Positions 8,969 to 17,307 of a stretch of 39,162 nucleotides of DNA are shown piece by piece. Position 1 is the first letter of the stretch; every line of letters begins with the position of its first letter. Below the pieces are notes generated by a model. The model ran no database searches. It had not been told where the DNA came from and was given only the letters and a program-made list of their open reading frames with translations. The DNA is from Promethearchaeia archaeon (lineage in GTDB: Archaea > Asgardarchaeota > Lokiarchaeia > Sigyniarchaeales > SOKP01): NCBI GenBank assembly GCA_029856235.1, contig JAHQWP010000071.1, positions 1-39,162 of the forward strand, written 5' to 3'. The translations under genes and the position numbers were made by a program.

Positions 8969-9013
8969 GAAGAATTTCCTGAGGATGTAATTAAGTTAAT
9001 AGAACAAAATTAA
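8969..9013 (+). pseudogene. Duplicated 3' tail of a thymidylate synthase gene
   Basis: Fourteen codons plus stop read EEFPEDVIKLIEQN. The intact thyA ends EEFPDEVLELLEQK. Aligned without gaps, 35 of 42 bases are identical and both end at TAA. A stop codon lies directly upstream in the same frame, and none of the catalytic thyA blocks precede it, so only the tail of a second copy survives. Confidence 0.6.
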
Positions 9014-9052
9014 AATTGTAAGAGATTTAAATAAAAAAATAAAGAAAATTCT

Positions 9053-11410
9053 TTATACGTGACAAAGTCGTTTAAGTAAAGTTGGATCAATTATTTCTTT
9101 TGGTTCCCAACCTTTTTCCTTTAAGAATTCTACAATTCCGTCTTTCATGTTAATAGGGATATCCGCGTCTACTCGAATGAACTTTTCTAAATCGTTTGGA
9201 AAGTCTATTCCTTTGTATTTTCGTTCGAGGTCAATCCAATGCGATAATTTAATCATCCTACCTTTTGAATTATCGGCAGGTCTTAAACACATTTTTGCAA
9301 CTAAACAAATAGCTTGTTCAATGGATTCAGCAGTCACTAATAAATGTTCTGGTCCTGGTCCAACTATATGGCCAGCAGTTCCGTCTCTCGCGTTATATAC
9401 TTTCCACGAATCTTCGTTATCAGATCGACCGACATACATACGCCGATATTCTGCGGCATGTGGACCCACTACAGCTGGAACTCCTACACTATTTGCCATA
9501 CTGGCTATACTGGCAGCTTTTTGAGACATAGCACCCCACGCAACGCCAACAGCTCCAACTCTATGTAAAATGTAATCAGCAATTTCCTCAAAGTTACCCC
9601 TTAATGGTCGTCTGGCAAATATATTCGCTACTTTTATCGCAGCACCAGTAATGTGTGGATTTGAAACGCATGAACCAACATTGACTAATCCTCCTCGATC
9701 AAAATCTCCAGGAAATCTATCATAGAGCGTTTTACCGTCTTCATCTTTTACTAAACCGATATCCATAGCCCCACAACCGGAAACTACTACGATGTAATTT
9801 CTCACGCAGAATTCCTCTGCGAGTTTATATAACTCTTGAATATCCTTGCCATAAGCCGCACAACCAATAATTGCAACTATCCCGGGTATTTCTCCTAGTA
9901 CGATTGGGGCTCCAACATTTCGAATCTCTGTATCTTGTATAGGACCTCGTCCTACTCGAACATTAAACTTCTCATTTCTAATCTTATCTCTTCCCGCATG
10001 CATTATGAGCGTTAATGGAGATACATTTTTCATACAATCAGCTTCACAGCGCCCACAATCTAAACAATCGTCATAAACCCTCTCTAATACTGAAAAATCA
10101 CCCTCTTTCGCTAATCGTACTCCTTCAACAAGGGGTAAATCGTTAGGACAATTGCGTTGACAATTGCCGCACCCATTACAATTGTAAGCCATTTGGATAC
10201 AACCTTCCTCGTCGGGAACAGCGCTTCGAGATTTTCTAATTGGGCGAACTTTAATAGCCGTTTCAACAGCCACCTTTCCTGCCTTTACTGGATCTAAGAT
10301 TAGGACTCCAGGTTGCTTACCACTAACTAAATCGTCTACTATTTCTTCTGCAGGATCGTTTGTTCTATTTGGTAAGCCCCCCATATTTTTTTCGTTAGTT
10401 GCAATAAATGGAGCCCCTACGAGTTGGGCTTGCTCAAAACTTCGAAGATTGACACACTGTTCATCGACCATGACAACATCTGCCAAACCAGAGCGGATAA
10501 AGTGCATTTGTCTAGATAATGATCCAACGACCTTTGCTCCATTATAATACCTGGTTAAATCTAAAGCAGTACAACAAATTGCTCCTACATCTACTTTTTC
10601 GTCTAAGTTATGTTCCCGCACATAATCAACAAGTTCTACTCCAGGCGCAACATTGTGCCCTATCATTAATATCGCTGCTTTATTTTCTACATCCATGGTT
10701 CCCATGCCTAATTCTACAATTGGAACATCAGGTTCTCCCGCGGGGAATCCATACGCAGCAATTTGAACGGCGTCTGATATCTCCATTCCTACCGAATCTG
10801 CTAATCCGGCAAGGAAGCTTTTGGCTTCGTAATCTAAATGAGACGATTCTTGTCCTGTGTGGCCCGATGCGACTAAATGGGTAATTATATAATGTACCCA
10901 TTCCATTGCCGTCTCTAAATCTTCTAATGTTTCAGGTTTCATACCTACGACTAATCGAGTATGAGGCATTTCGACCTCGATATTATTACCAAAATCTATT
11001 GGGACATTCCCATATTTCTCTTTAAGCCAATGAAGTAAATGATCTCCATGAGCAGAATGACATGAAGCACCTATACAACAAGCGATTTCTACGATTCTTG
11101 CTTGTTGAGTCTCCATGTTAATACCACAAGCTCCGGTTCTTCCTTTCGAAAGATTACACTTCCCATATGTACAAAGACAACACATGTCACAGATAGGCAT
11201 GTAGAAGGGAGGATATCTATCCATGAGTTTAAAGAACCAGTCTCGCAATGTAGGAATATGAGGTTTTGGGGTTGGCCCCATTGGTTCCCATTCTGTTTCA
11301 TCGCCCCAACTTACTTTGCCAGTAGTTAATTCAAAACCTTTGATGGAACCTAAAGGTCCTTTGTACTCGTCTATTTTTATTCTAGCACCTTTTTTACTCA
11401 TCCTTTTCAC
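9053..11410 (-). CDS. cdhA: CO dehydrogenase/acetyl-CoA synthase complex, alpha subunit
   Basis: A 785-residue NiFeS protein of the archaeal CdhA family, the CO dehydrogenase subunit of the acetyl-CoA decarbonylase/synthase complex (Wood-Ljungdahl pathway, cytosolic). Visible features in order: an N-terminal cysteine block (Cys74, 77, 78, 80, 85, 95) for the B/D clusters; GHN (His251), CC (279-280) and EQC (Cys319) of the C-cluster side; a two-cluster ferredoxin insert with C-x2-C-x2-C-x3-C at 411-421 and 449-459; then GCAAYG (Cys517), SGCGAMD (Cys546) and GSCVSN (Cys581), the remaining NiFe-cluster ligands. All key residues appear present and the length fits the family. The longest reading starts at GTG 11410; an ATG three codons later (11401) is an equally good start. 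A TATA-like ATTATAAAA lies about 20 bases upstream of that ATG. The other cdh genes are not in the window. Confidence 0.95.
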   Translation of the reverse strand: MKRMSKKGARIKIDEYKGPLGSIKGFELTTGKVSWGDETEWEPMGPTPKPHIPTLRDWFFKLMDRYPPFYMPICDMCCLCTYGKCNLSKGRTGACGINMETQQARIVEIACCIGASCHSAHGDHLLHWLKEKYGNVPIDFGNNIEVEMPHTRLVVGMKPETLEDLETAMEWVHYIITHLVASGHTGQESSHLDYEAKSFLAGLADSVGMEISDAVQIAAYGFPAGEPDVPIVELGMGTMDVENKAAILMIGHNVAPGVELVDYVREHNLDEKVDVGAICCTALDLTRYYNGAKVVGSLSRQMHFIRSGLADVVMVDEQCVNLRSFEQAQLVGAPFIATNEKNMGGLPNRTNDPAEEIVDDLVSGKQPGVLILDPVKAGKVAVETAIKVRPIRKSRSAVPDEEGCIQMAYNCNGCGNCQRNCPNDLPLVEGVRLAKEGDFSVLERVYDDCLDCGRCEADCMKNVSPLTLIMHAGRDKIRNEKFNVRVGRGPIQDTEIRNVGAPIVLGEIPGIVAIIGCAAYGKDIQELYKLAEEFCVRNYIVVVSGCGAMDIGLVKDEDGKTLYDRFPGDFDRGGLVNVGSCVSNPHITGAAIKVANIFARRPLRGNFEEIADYILHRVGAVGVAWGAMSQKAASIASMANSVGVPAVVGPHAAEYRRMYVGRSDNEDSWKVYNARDGTAGHIVGPGPEHLLVTAESIEQAICLVAKMCLRPADNSKGRMIKLSHWIDLERKYKGIDFPNDLEKFIRVDADIPINMKDGIVEFLKEKGWEPKEIIDPTLLKRLCHV

Positions 11411-11651
11411 TTCTTTTTTTTATAATATGGAAGGTAATAAAAATTCCTTATTAAAATTATTCCTTATTCAAAACAATTAGAAGTATCTAAAAATGTTATT
11501 TTTAAAAATTTCCTAGGAAAGATTTTCTTAGAATTTTTGAGGTTTTATTTATTAAGAAATTTACTATATTCAGAGATCAATAGGTATAATAGCTCCTCAT
11601 CTCTCCTTCAGTCTCGTGGGATCTACCGACCTAATTTCGGCATTTTGTGAT

Positions 11652-12416
11652 TTAGAAGATTTTTGGAAAAATTTTTCTCGTATTTTCTTCAATTTGCTTT
11701 TCTAATTCATCTGATTTAATTTCTCTTAACTTTGAAATAGCATGTAAAACATTTTTAACCATTGCTGGAACTCCCACCTCCCCAGAATATTTCACTGGAC
11801 CATCACTTTCCAAAAGAAGGTGTTCTTTATCAACATTTAAAGCAACTTTTTTTACAGCAGGCGAATAACTAATTGCGGGGGTAATTGAGAAAAAATATTC
11901 TCTGTCTATTCCAAGATTTAAGAATTTTTCTGGTCCCGTATACCAATGAATGTTGACATTGGGGATATTATATGAGGGTAAGATATTAAATACTGCCTTT
12001 TCAGCACCTTTTGTGTGGAGATTAACTGGGAGATTCAATTCTTGAGCGAGCAATAACATTTTTTCAAAAATTGTCCTTTGAAGTGGATATAACTCTTTGT
12101 CTTTAACGAAGTAGTGATCTAGACCAATTTCTCCAATAGCACATACATAATTTTTGTTTTTTTTAATTAACGTAATTATTGAATCTAGCTGTTGCTCTAT
12201 TTTCTCGTTCATTTTTACCTCTTCAGGATGAATCCCCAATGAAGCATAAACCTCTTTATATTGGCGGGCTATTTCTAAAACCCTCTCTTGGCTTATAGAA
12301 CTCATTGCTACAGCAACTATTTTCTCAACACCATTGTCTCGAGCATTCTTAATAACTTGTTCAATTGTTAAATATAGATTAATATGGCAATGGACATCGA
12401 TTAAAATTTGAACCAC
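11652..12416 (-). CDS. TatD-family metal-dependent hydrolase
   Basis: A 254-residue TIM-barrel amidohydrolase of the TatD type. Metal ligands are visible at all expected places: D-V-H-C-H (His9, His11), GEIGLD (Glu96), NLHTKG (His134), I-H-W-Y-T-G (His157) and ESDGP (Asp205). Family members are metal-dependent 3'-5' deoxyribonucleases or phosphoesterases; the real substrate here is not known. It shares its strand with cdhA below and the small protein above, with 37 bases to the latter, so transcription together with the upstream minus-strand genes is plausible. Confidence 0.85.
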   Translation of the reverse strand: MVQILIDVHCHINLYLTIEQVIKNARDNGVEKIVAVAMSSISQERVLEIARQYKEVYASLGIHPEEVKMNEKIEQQLDSIITLIKKNKNYVCAIGEIGLDHYFVKDKELYPLQRTIFEKMLLLAQELNLPVNLHTKGAEKAVFNILPSYNIPNVNIHWYTGPEKFLNLGIDREYFFSITPAISYSPAVKKVALNVDKEHLLLESDGPVKYSGEVGVPAMVKNVLHAISKLREIKSDELEKQIEENTRKIFPKIF

Positions 12417-12453
12417 CTATAGTACTAAAATGAGGATAAGAAATTAAAAGATA

Positions 12454-12789
12454 TTAAATTCTATTAATTTCGGCTCTTAAATGAACGATTTTCTTGACTA
12501 AATCAAATTTGCTCCTGGGATATTCCTGGGTATCTAAATAATGCATTAATCGTTCTAATTCTTTTAATAAGTAATTTTTTATATCCTCTTTAGTTGCATT
12601 TCCTAAAACTTTGGGTAATGGCTCAAATCGTTCAATTTTTTTTATTCTTAACGCAGAAATAGTTTTTGCCAATTGAATCTGAAATCCTTTTGATTGAGTT
12701 GGATCTGCTCCATCAAGCATATCTAGCGAAGTTTGTAAACCACTGATAAAAGATTCTAAATCGCTTATATCAATCTTATCATCGCTCAT
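12454..12789 (-). CDS. Small helical protein of unknown function
   Basis: A 111-residue acidic/basic mixed protein, largely alpha-helical by composition, with repeated Leu/Ile spacing (ISDLESFISGLQTSLDML near the start; IKNYLLKELERLMHYLD later) that would suit a coiled or bundled structure. There are no cysteines and no membrane segment. The ATG follows an AT-rich leader. It lies 37 bases upstream of the TatD-like gene on the same strand. I do not recognise the family. Confidence 0.6.
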   Translation of the reverse strand: MSDDKIDISDLESFISGLQTSLDMLDGADPTQSKGFQIQLAKTISALRIKKIERFEPLPKVLGNATKEDIKNYLLKELERLMHYLDTQEYPRSKFDLVKKIVHLRAEINRI

Positions 12790-12922
12790 AAAAATATGTC
12801 AAAATCATATGGTTAATTTTTATATATCCTAGAAAGAGTTCTATTATTTATAATTCATCATTAAAATATTATTTGAAATTGATTCTAACGAGAATTGATT
12901 GAAAAAAAGTATTTGATTCGTT

Positions 12923-13690
12923 TCAATCTGTAAGAGAAAGTTCTTCAAAGAATAGTTGAGCTAAAGATTTTAAAGTTTTTTCTCTTAATAGAGCATCGTA
13001 CAGACGAACATTATCTGAAAACTCTATTTGTATTGCTTGACTATTTTTAATTCGACTTGCTCCATATTTTTGTATAATAAACCCCCCCGTTAAGGCATAT
13101 TCTTTCCTGGTGTGATGTCCTGGCGCGATTGGGATGGTTAGGTCGTTGAATTTTCTAATTATTTTCCCTCGGAAGTTTTTACCCCAATCTTTCTTAGGTA
13201 ACTTTTCAGGAAACATAGATTCTAAATTATTAGTGCCTAAAACCAATTCTACATCGCGAAATCCTTTAGGTCTTTTGCTCTTTTCAAATCCGTGAATGTC
13301 GATCAATAGGGATCGATTAAATTTTTTTAAATTGTAAGAAATTAACTCTAAAATCTTATTATGGTAATACTGGTATATTTCTCTAGCCAAATTAGATTTT
13401 AAATAAAAAGCTTCGGTTTCTTTTCTATTAAAATCTATTTTCACTCTTTTAATTTTTGAAATGATATAGGAGGGCATCCAATTATCTTTAGATTTTAAAT
13501 TAGTAAATTCGTGAATTTTTTCTATTAAATCAAAAGTAAGCCTTATTGTTTCTTTGTCAACTCCATGAATACCGTTTATCCTATCGGGTAAAATTTCAAA
13601 ATTAGTGGTTCCACCGTGAGGAACTGAGAATATCAGAGGGATTGTCCCCCTTCTTAATTCGATATAATCTTGAATATTAACAAAAATCAC
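12923..13690 (-). CDS. N-formylglutamate amidohydrolase-like protein
   Basis: A 255-residue protein with the pattern of the N-formylglutamate amidohydrolase/zinc carboxypeptidase-like family: SVPHGG near the N-terminus (His25, a zinc ligand in the family), V-K-I-D-F-N-R in the middle, LLIDIHGF, and later P-G-H-H-T-R. Family members cleave formyl or acyl amides of amino acids, and some act on peptidoglycan or other peptides. No histidine-degradation genes lie nearby, so the substrate is open. The gene is isolated by about 130 bases on its 3' side and by 68 bases from the membrane-protein gene downstream. Confidence 0.75.
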   Translation of the reverse strand: MIFVNIQDYIELRRGTIPLIFSVPHGGTTNFEILPDRINGIHGVDKETIRLTFDLIEKIHEFTNLKSKDNWMPSYIISKIKRVKIDFNRKETEAFYLKSNLAREIYQYYHNKILELISYNLKKFNRSLLIDIHGFEKSKRPKGFRDVELVLGTNNLESMFPEKLPKKDWGKNFRGKIIRKFNDLTIPIAPGHHTRKEYALTGGFIIQKYGASRIKNSQAIQIEFSDNVRLYDALLREKTLKSLAQLFFEELSLTD

Positions 13691-13758
13691 CTTTAGTTTA
13701 ATAAATACTCTCTTTGTAAAAAAAAGAAATAAAATTTAAAAAAATAAGTTTATAGGAG

Positions 13759-14208
13759 TTATGTTATTGTAAAAGCGCGTAGGATCATAAACACAACCAG
13801 CCACAATGTAAATCCTATGATTCCGAAAATATAATAAGCCCAAACATTTTTATCTTTACCAACAATTTCGTAACAAAAGATCCAAGACAGAATTCCTCCG
13901 AAAGCTCCAATAATTAAGTCTGTTGTGATATTTTGCCAACTGTCTGCGCGCCCTTCGAATTTCCAACCGAGATCAATAAAAACGAAATATTCTAAAGCCT
14001 CCCAAAGGATCAATATTCCCAGTGTTAGGATGAAAACAAAGAGTAGTGAAAATATGGGTGTTTTTCCTTTGTTTTTTGGAACGGTATAAAATAAGCTCAA
14101 AAAAAGAAACACTCCAATCCCAAAGCAGAGGTGTCCGATCGAATAAAAATCAAACCATGCTAAGCCCACCATAGAAGGATCTGTAGCAAATAATTCTACA
14201 AAAAGCAT
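13759..14208 (-). CDS. Four-helix integral membrane protein
   Basis: A 149-residue protein with four predicted membrane segments (about residues 22-42, 53-72, 95-114, 124-145). The block WEALEYFVFIDLGWKFEGRA followed by D-S-W-Q-N-I-T-T-D-L lies between helices 2 and 3. The W-E-x3-E ... D-x(4)-D-L arrangement resembles the conserved core of small VanZ/DUF2238-like membrane proteins, but I cannot fix the family. It is the first gene of the minus-strand block and is divergent from the radical SAM gene across 93 AT-rich bases that must hold both promoters. Confidence 0.65.
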   Translation of the reverse strand: MLFVELFATDPSMVGLAWFDFYSIGHLCFGIGVFLFLSLFYTVPKNKGKTPIFSLLFVFILTLGILILWEALEYFVFIDLGWKFEGRADSWQNITTDLIIGAFGGILSWIFCYEIVGKDKNVWAYYIFGIIGFTLWLVVFMILRAFTIT

Positions 14209-14301
14209 ATTTTTCTCACTTTTTATTTTTATTAAAATATTTATGAATTATAATTTTAATCAACAAAAGATTCTATATTCTTAATATAGCAAAGTATTAT
14301 T

Positions 14302-15585
14302 ATGTGTTTGCGAAAAAAAGTTGGTTTTGTTGTATTTTATCAGAAACAAAATATCTTCAGTTTTAATGCGTTAGTTGCTGCTATCGAAACAGAACGTAAA
14401 TTAAATGACATCGAAATTTACTTCATTCGTGGTAAAGAGAACCTATATAATGATTTAGAAGAAATTAGCGATAAACATGAATCAACGGTATTAGCTATTT
14501 CTTTTTTTACTACTCAGTTATGGGAGGTTAGGGATTTAGTCAAATCTTTACGAAAAAAATATGGGACTAAAGTATTATTTATTGCAGGCGGACCCCACCC
14601 TACTGGAGATCCAGAAGGTACTCTTAAAATGGGTTTTGATTTAGTTGTAAGGGGTGAGGGTGAAGAAACTTTAATCGAAATTCTTACTAATGCAAAAAAT
14701 AATAAAAGCTTGAATGAAATTAAAGGAATCGCGTATTTAGATAAGGATGGTAAAATAATTTTAACTAAAAAACGAGAATGGTTAGATTTAAATAAATATC
14801 CGGCTTTACCAAGTAGGAACATTAAATATGGAGCCATTGAAATAACTAGAGGATGTCCTTATGTCTGCTATTTTTGTCAAACACCTTATATTTTAGGAAC
14901 AACCCCGAGACATAGAAGTATCAAGTCTATTTGTGACGCTGTTAAAATTATGAAAGAATATGAAAAAACCGACATTAGGTTTATAACTCCTAACGCCTTT
15001 TCTTATGGTTCGCAAGATGGAAAAACTCTCAATCTTCCGGAATTAGAGCTATTATTAATTAGTATCGAAAAGATAATTGCGCCTAAAGGAAGAATTTATT
15101 TTGGATCTTTTCCTTCTGAAGTTAGACCTGAGCATGTAACTGATGAGACATTAGGGTTAGTGCGAAAATACGCTGCAAACGATAATATTGTAATTGGTGC
15201 TCAATCAGGTAGCCAAAAGATATTGAACTCGTGTAATAGAGGCCATACGATTGATGATGTATATAACGCAGTGAAATTAACGGTAAAATCTGGACTTATC
15301 GCAAATGTTGACTTTATTTTTAATTTGCCTAACGAAACAGATGAAGATATTAACCTTACTATAGATTTTATGAAAGAATTGTCTATTTTGGGGGCTAAAA
15401 TTCATACACATAGCTTCATGCCCTTACCACAGACAGTGTTTGCAAATGAAGCTGTAAAAAAAATTAACGAAAAAACTAAAAAGGTAATATCTGAACTAAC
15501 TTCAAAAGGACTTGCTTACGGGGATTGGAAAAAGCAAGAAAAGCTAGCAGAAGATATAGCAAATTATTTTAATCGAAGAAATTAA
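14302..15585 (+). CDS. Radical SAM protein with B12-binding domain (MJ1487-like)
   Basis: A 427-residue protein. Residues about 1-165 form a cobalamin-binding-type Rossmann domain (FIAGGPHPTGDP at 93-104; VVRGEGEETL at 115-124). The radical SAM core follows with the cluster motif C-x3-C-x2-C at Cys185, 189 and 192 (RGCPYVCYFCQTPY), then G-S-F-P-S-E-V-R-P and a VIGAQSGSQ strand. The arrangement agrees with the archaeal B12/radical SAM family typified by MJ1487 (TIGR04013-like as I recall it), whose substrate is unknown. It probably performs a methyl transfer or a rearrangement. Its stop codon overlaps the stop of the opposing MutY-like gene: both use the shared palindrome TTAA at 15582-15585. 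Confidence 0.82.
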   Translation: MCLRKKVGFVVFYQKQNIFSFNALVAAIETERKLNDIEIYFIRGKENLYNDLEEISDKHESTVLAISFFTTQLWEVRDLVKSLRKKYGTKVLFIAGGPHPTGDPEGTLKMGFDLVVRGEGEETLIEILTNAKNNKSLNEIKGIAYLDKDGKIILTKKREWLDLNKYPALPSRNIKYGAIEITRGCPYVCYFCQTPYILGTTPRHRSIKSICDAVKIMKEYEKTDIRFITPNAFSYGSQDGKTLNLPELELLLISIEKIIAPKGRIYFGSFPSEVRPEHVTDETLGLVRKYAANDNIVIGAQSGSQKILNSCNRGHTIDDVYNAVKLTVKSGLIANVDFIFNLPNETDEDINLTIDFMKELSILGAKIHTHSFMPLPQTVFANEAVKKINEKTKKVISELTSKGLAYGDWKKQEKLAEDIANYFNRRN

Positions 15586-16382
15586 GAAATTGAAAATAGG
15601 TGTTTCTCTTTTTTAATAAATCCTTCTTTGATTAAAACATTCAAAATATCGTTCAGTTTTTTAGAACTTATATTCAATTCCTTCAATATATCAGATTCAG
15701 TCAAATTAATGTTTGCGATCAGGAGTCTTAAGATTTTTCCTCTGAGTTCTCGATCTGATCCCTTAAATTTTGATTGTTTTCTGTAATGGGCGCTCCTTTT
15801 GTTCAATTCAGGATGAGTTTTTTTTAGCATTACTCCGTAATCCATTAAAGCGTAGTACCACTTTCGTACATTAGCCCGATCCAAAGTTTTTCTTACAATT
15901 GGGAGGATAAGGCTGTCGTTAACTAAATTTTTGCCAGGAAAAAAGTAATAAATATAAACGCGTCTAATGTTCACCTCAATGAAAAAGGTGGGCATAGTGA
16001 ATGCAAATGCTACTATCGATGAAGCTGTATTGTGACCTATATGAGGAAATGATTTTAAAATCTCGACATCAGCTGGCAAAATTCCGTCAAATTCGTTAAC
16101 TACCTTTTCGGCAATATTTTTTAGCGCTACGGCTCTACGGTTATAGCCTAAGCCTTGCCAAACTTTTAACACATTATTTAGGGGCGCATTTGCTAAAGAT
16201 TGAAAATCAGGAAATTCTTGGATAAATTGTTCGAATTTTTCAGACACCCTATTGGTTTGAGTTTGCTGTAACATCATTTCTGAAATTACAACATTATAAG
16301 GACTTATCTCTCTCCTAAAAGGAAACTCTCTTCCATATTGTTTAAAGTATGAGTAAATTATATTTTGGAAAGTTTTAATCAC
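15582..16382 (-). CDS. MutY-like HhH-GPD DNA glycosylase without iron-sulfur cluster
   Basis: A 266-residue protein of the endonuclease III/MutY superfamily. SEMMLQQTQT (34-43) contains the MutY catalytic Glu (Glu35). LKSFPHIGHNTASSIVAFAF (109-128) is the helix-hairpin-helix. The position of the catalytic Asp (LDGNV in E. coli MutY) reads I-E-V-N-I, so Asp is replaced by Glu136. There is no cysteine in the whole protein, so the [4Fe-4S] cluster is absent; the region that would hold it reads RSAHYRKQSKFKGSDRE (196-212), a pattern known from cluster-less MutY relatives. The last 55 residues look like a winged helix instead of the NUDIX-like domain. It probably removes adenine opposite 8-oxoguanine, or has a related base-excision role. 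Confidence 0.8.
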   Translation of the reverse strand: MIKTFQNIIYSYFKQYGREFPFRREISPYNVVISEMMLQQTQTNRVSEKFEQFIQEFPDFQSLANAPLNNVLKVWQGLGYNRRAVALKNIAEKVVNEFDGILPADVEILKSFPHIGHNTASSIVAFAFTMPTFFIEVNIRRVYIYYFFPGKNLVNDSLILPIVRKTLDRANVRKWYYALMDYGVMLKKTHPELNKRSAHYRKQSKFKGSDRELRGKILRLLIANINLTESDILKELNISSKKLNDILNVLIKEGFIKKEKHLFSIS

Positions 16383-16461
16383 ATTTGGGTTTAACCCTTC
16401 CTTTTTATATAAATGATGAAATTCTGTGATAAGAATTTGTTACCACCTTTTAGGGTAAAAA

Positions 16462-17145
16462 TTAAGCAAGAGAAAAAAGGATTGAGTTTACAATATGATT
16501 AATGTGTTTACTCCTTTGAATCTTACATGTTCGAGCAGTTTTCGCGAAGTTAAAAGATTCTGCTAATGCGGTGAGATATGAAATGTTATATAAAATTGAC
16601 ACGTTCTTATCGTTTCGCATGAATAACTTTTCTAACTCTTTCTCAATTTGCTTAACACTTATAACGTTAGTTTTTTCTCTCACTCTAACGATTAATTCTT
16701 TAATAGATTCATTAAATTGTATTTCACGGATACTTGTAGTTAAAGAACTAACGACTATTGTATACATAATAACCGTATCAAATTCAGTGCCATGCATTGC
16801 TGCTAATTTGATTTGAATATCTTGATATATTTCCCTTAAGTGATTCTCATCCACACCCTTAATTCTCTTGAAAGGAGTAAAAAATTTCATATAGTCCTCC
16901 TCTAAAAAGAGATGCATATTTTGGTTAAACAAATTTTCGTATTTCTTGACGATCTGACCCGAATTTTTAATTTTGATTGAAATTTCAGGCGTCCTACCTA
17001 TGATCGTATCGCTCCCACTCTTATAAAACTGCTGTTTAATAAGGTTGTCTGTTGCGTTGTATAATCGCTTCAAGTTAGCATCGATAGTAAAAACACCTAA
17101 ATTACACTCTAAAATTTTGCTGAAATTATAATGAAAGCAATTCAT
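16462..17145 (-). CDS. Protein of unknown function, cysteine-poor and helical
   Basis: A 227-residue soluble protein. The N-terminal third is mixed alpha/beta; residues about 100-200 are strongly helical with charged Glu/Lys stretches (EIYQDIQIKLAAMHGTEFD; KQIEKELEKLFMR). There is no signal peptide and no membrane segment. I do not recognise a family. It lies between the MutY-like gene (same strand, 79 bases) and the divergent M48 protease. Coding character and the ATG start look normal. Confidence 0.6.
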   Translation of the reverse strand: MNCFHYNFSKILECNLGVFTIDANLKRLYNATDNLIKQQFYKSGSDTIIGRTPEISIKIKNSGQIVKKYENLFNQNMHLFLEEDYMKFFTPFKRIKGVDENHLREIYQDIQIKLAAMHGTEFDTVIMYTIVVSSLTTSIREIQFNESIKELIVRVREKTNVISVKQIEKELEKLFMRNDKNVSILYNISYLTALAESFNFAKTARTCKIQRSKHINHIVNSILFSLA

Positions 17146-17307
17146 TTTATTCTTTTCGAAAACGATTCATAATCCTTACAATTTTAAATTCTAGTAGTTA
17201 AAATTATTTATTAAGAACGGTTTGGGTATCATAGTTAATTTATTTTAAGAAATAGAAAATTTATCAAAAAAAATTAAATGTTTAAATTAAACTTTGAGTG
17301 ATTAAAA

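Noticed and set aside
9147-9568. Plus-strand open frames inside cdhA.
   Set aside because: They are antisense to conserved CdhA sequence and have no family features.
11570-11645. Possible box C/D-like small RNA on the minus strand between the TatD-like gene and cdhA (CTGA and GATGAGG-like boxes, short inverted repeats).
   Set aside because: No good 5' box C, spacing irregular, and short motifs are expected by chance.
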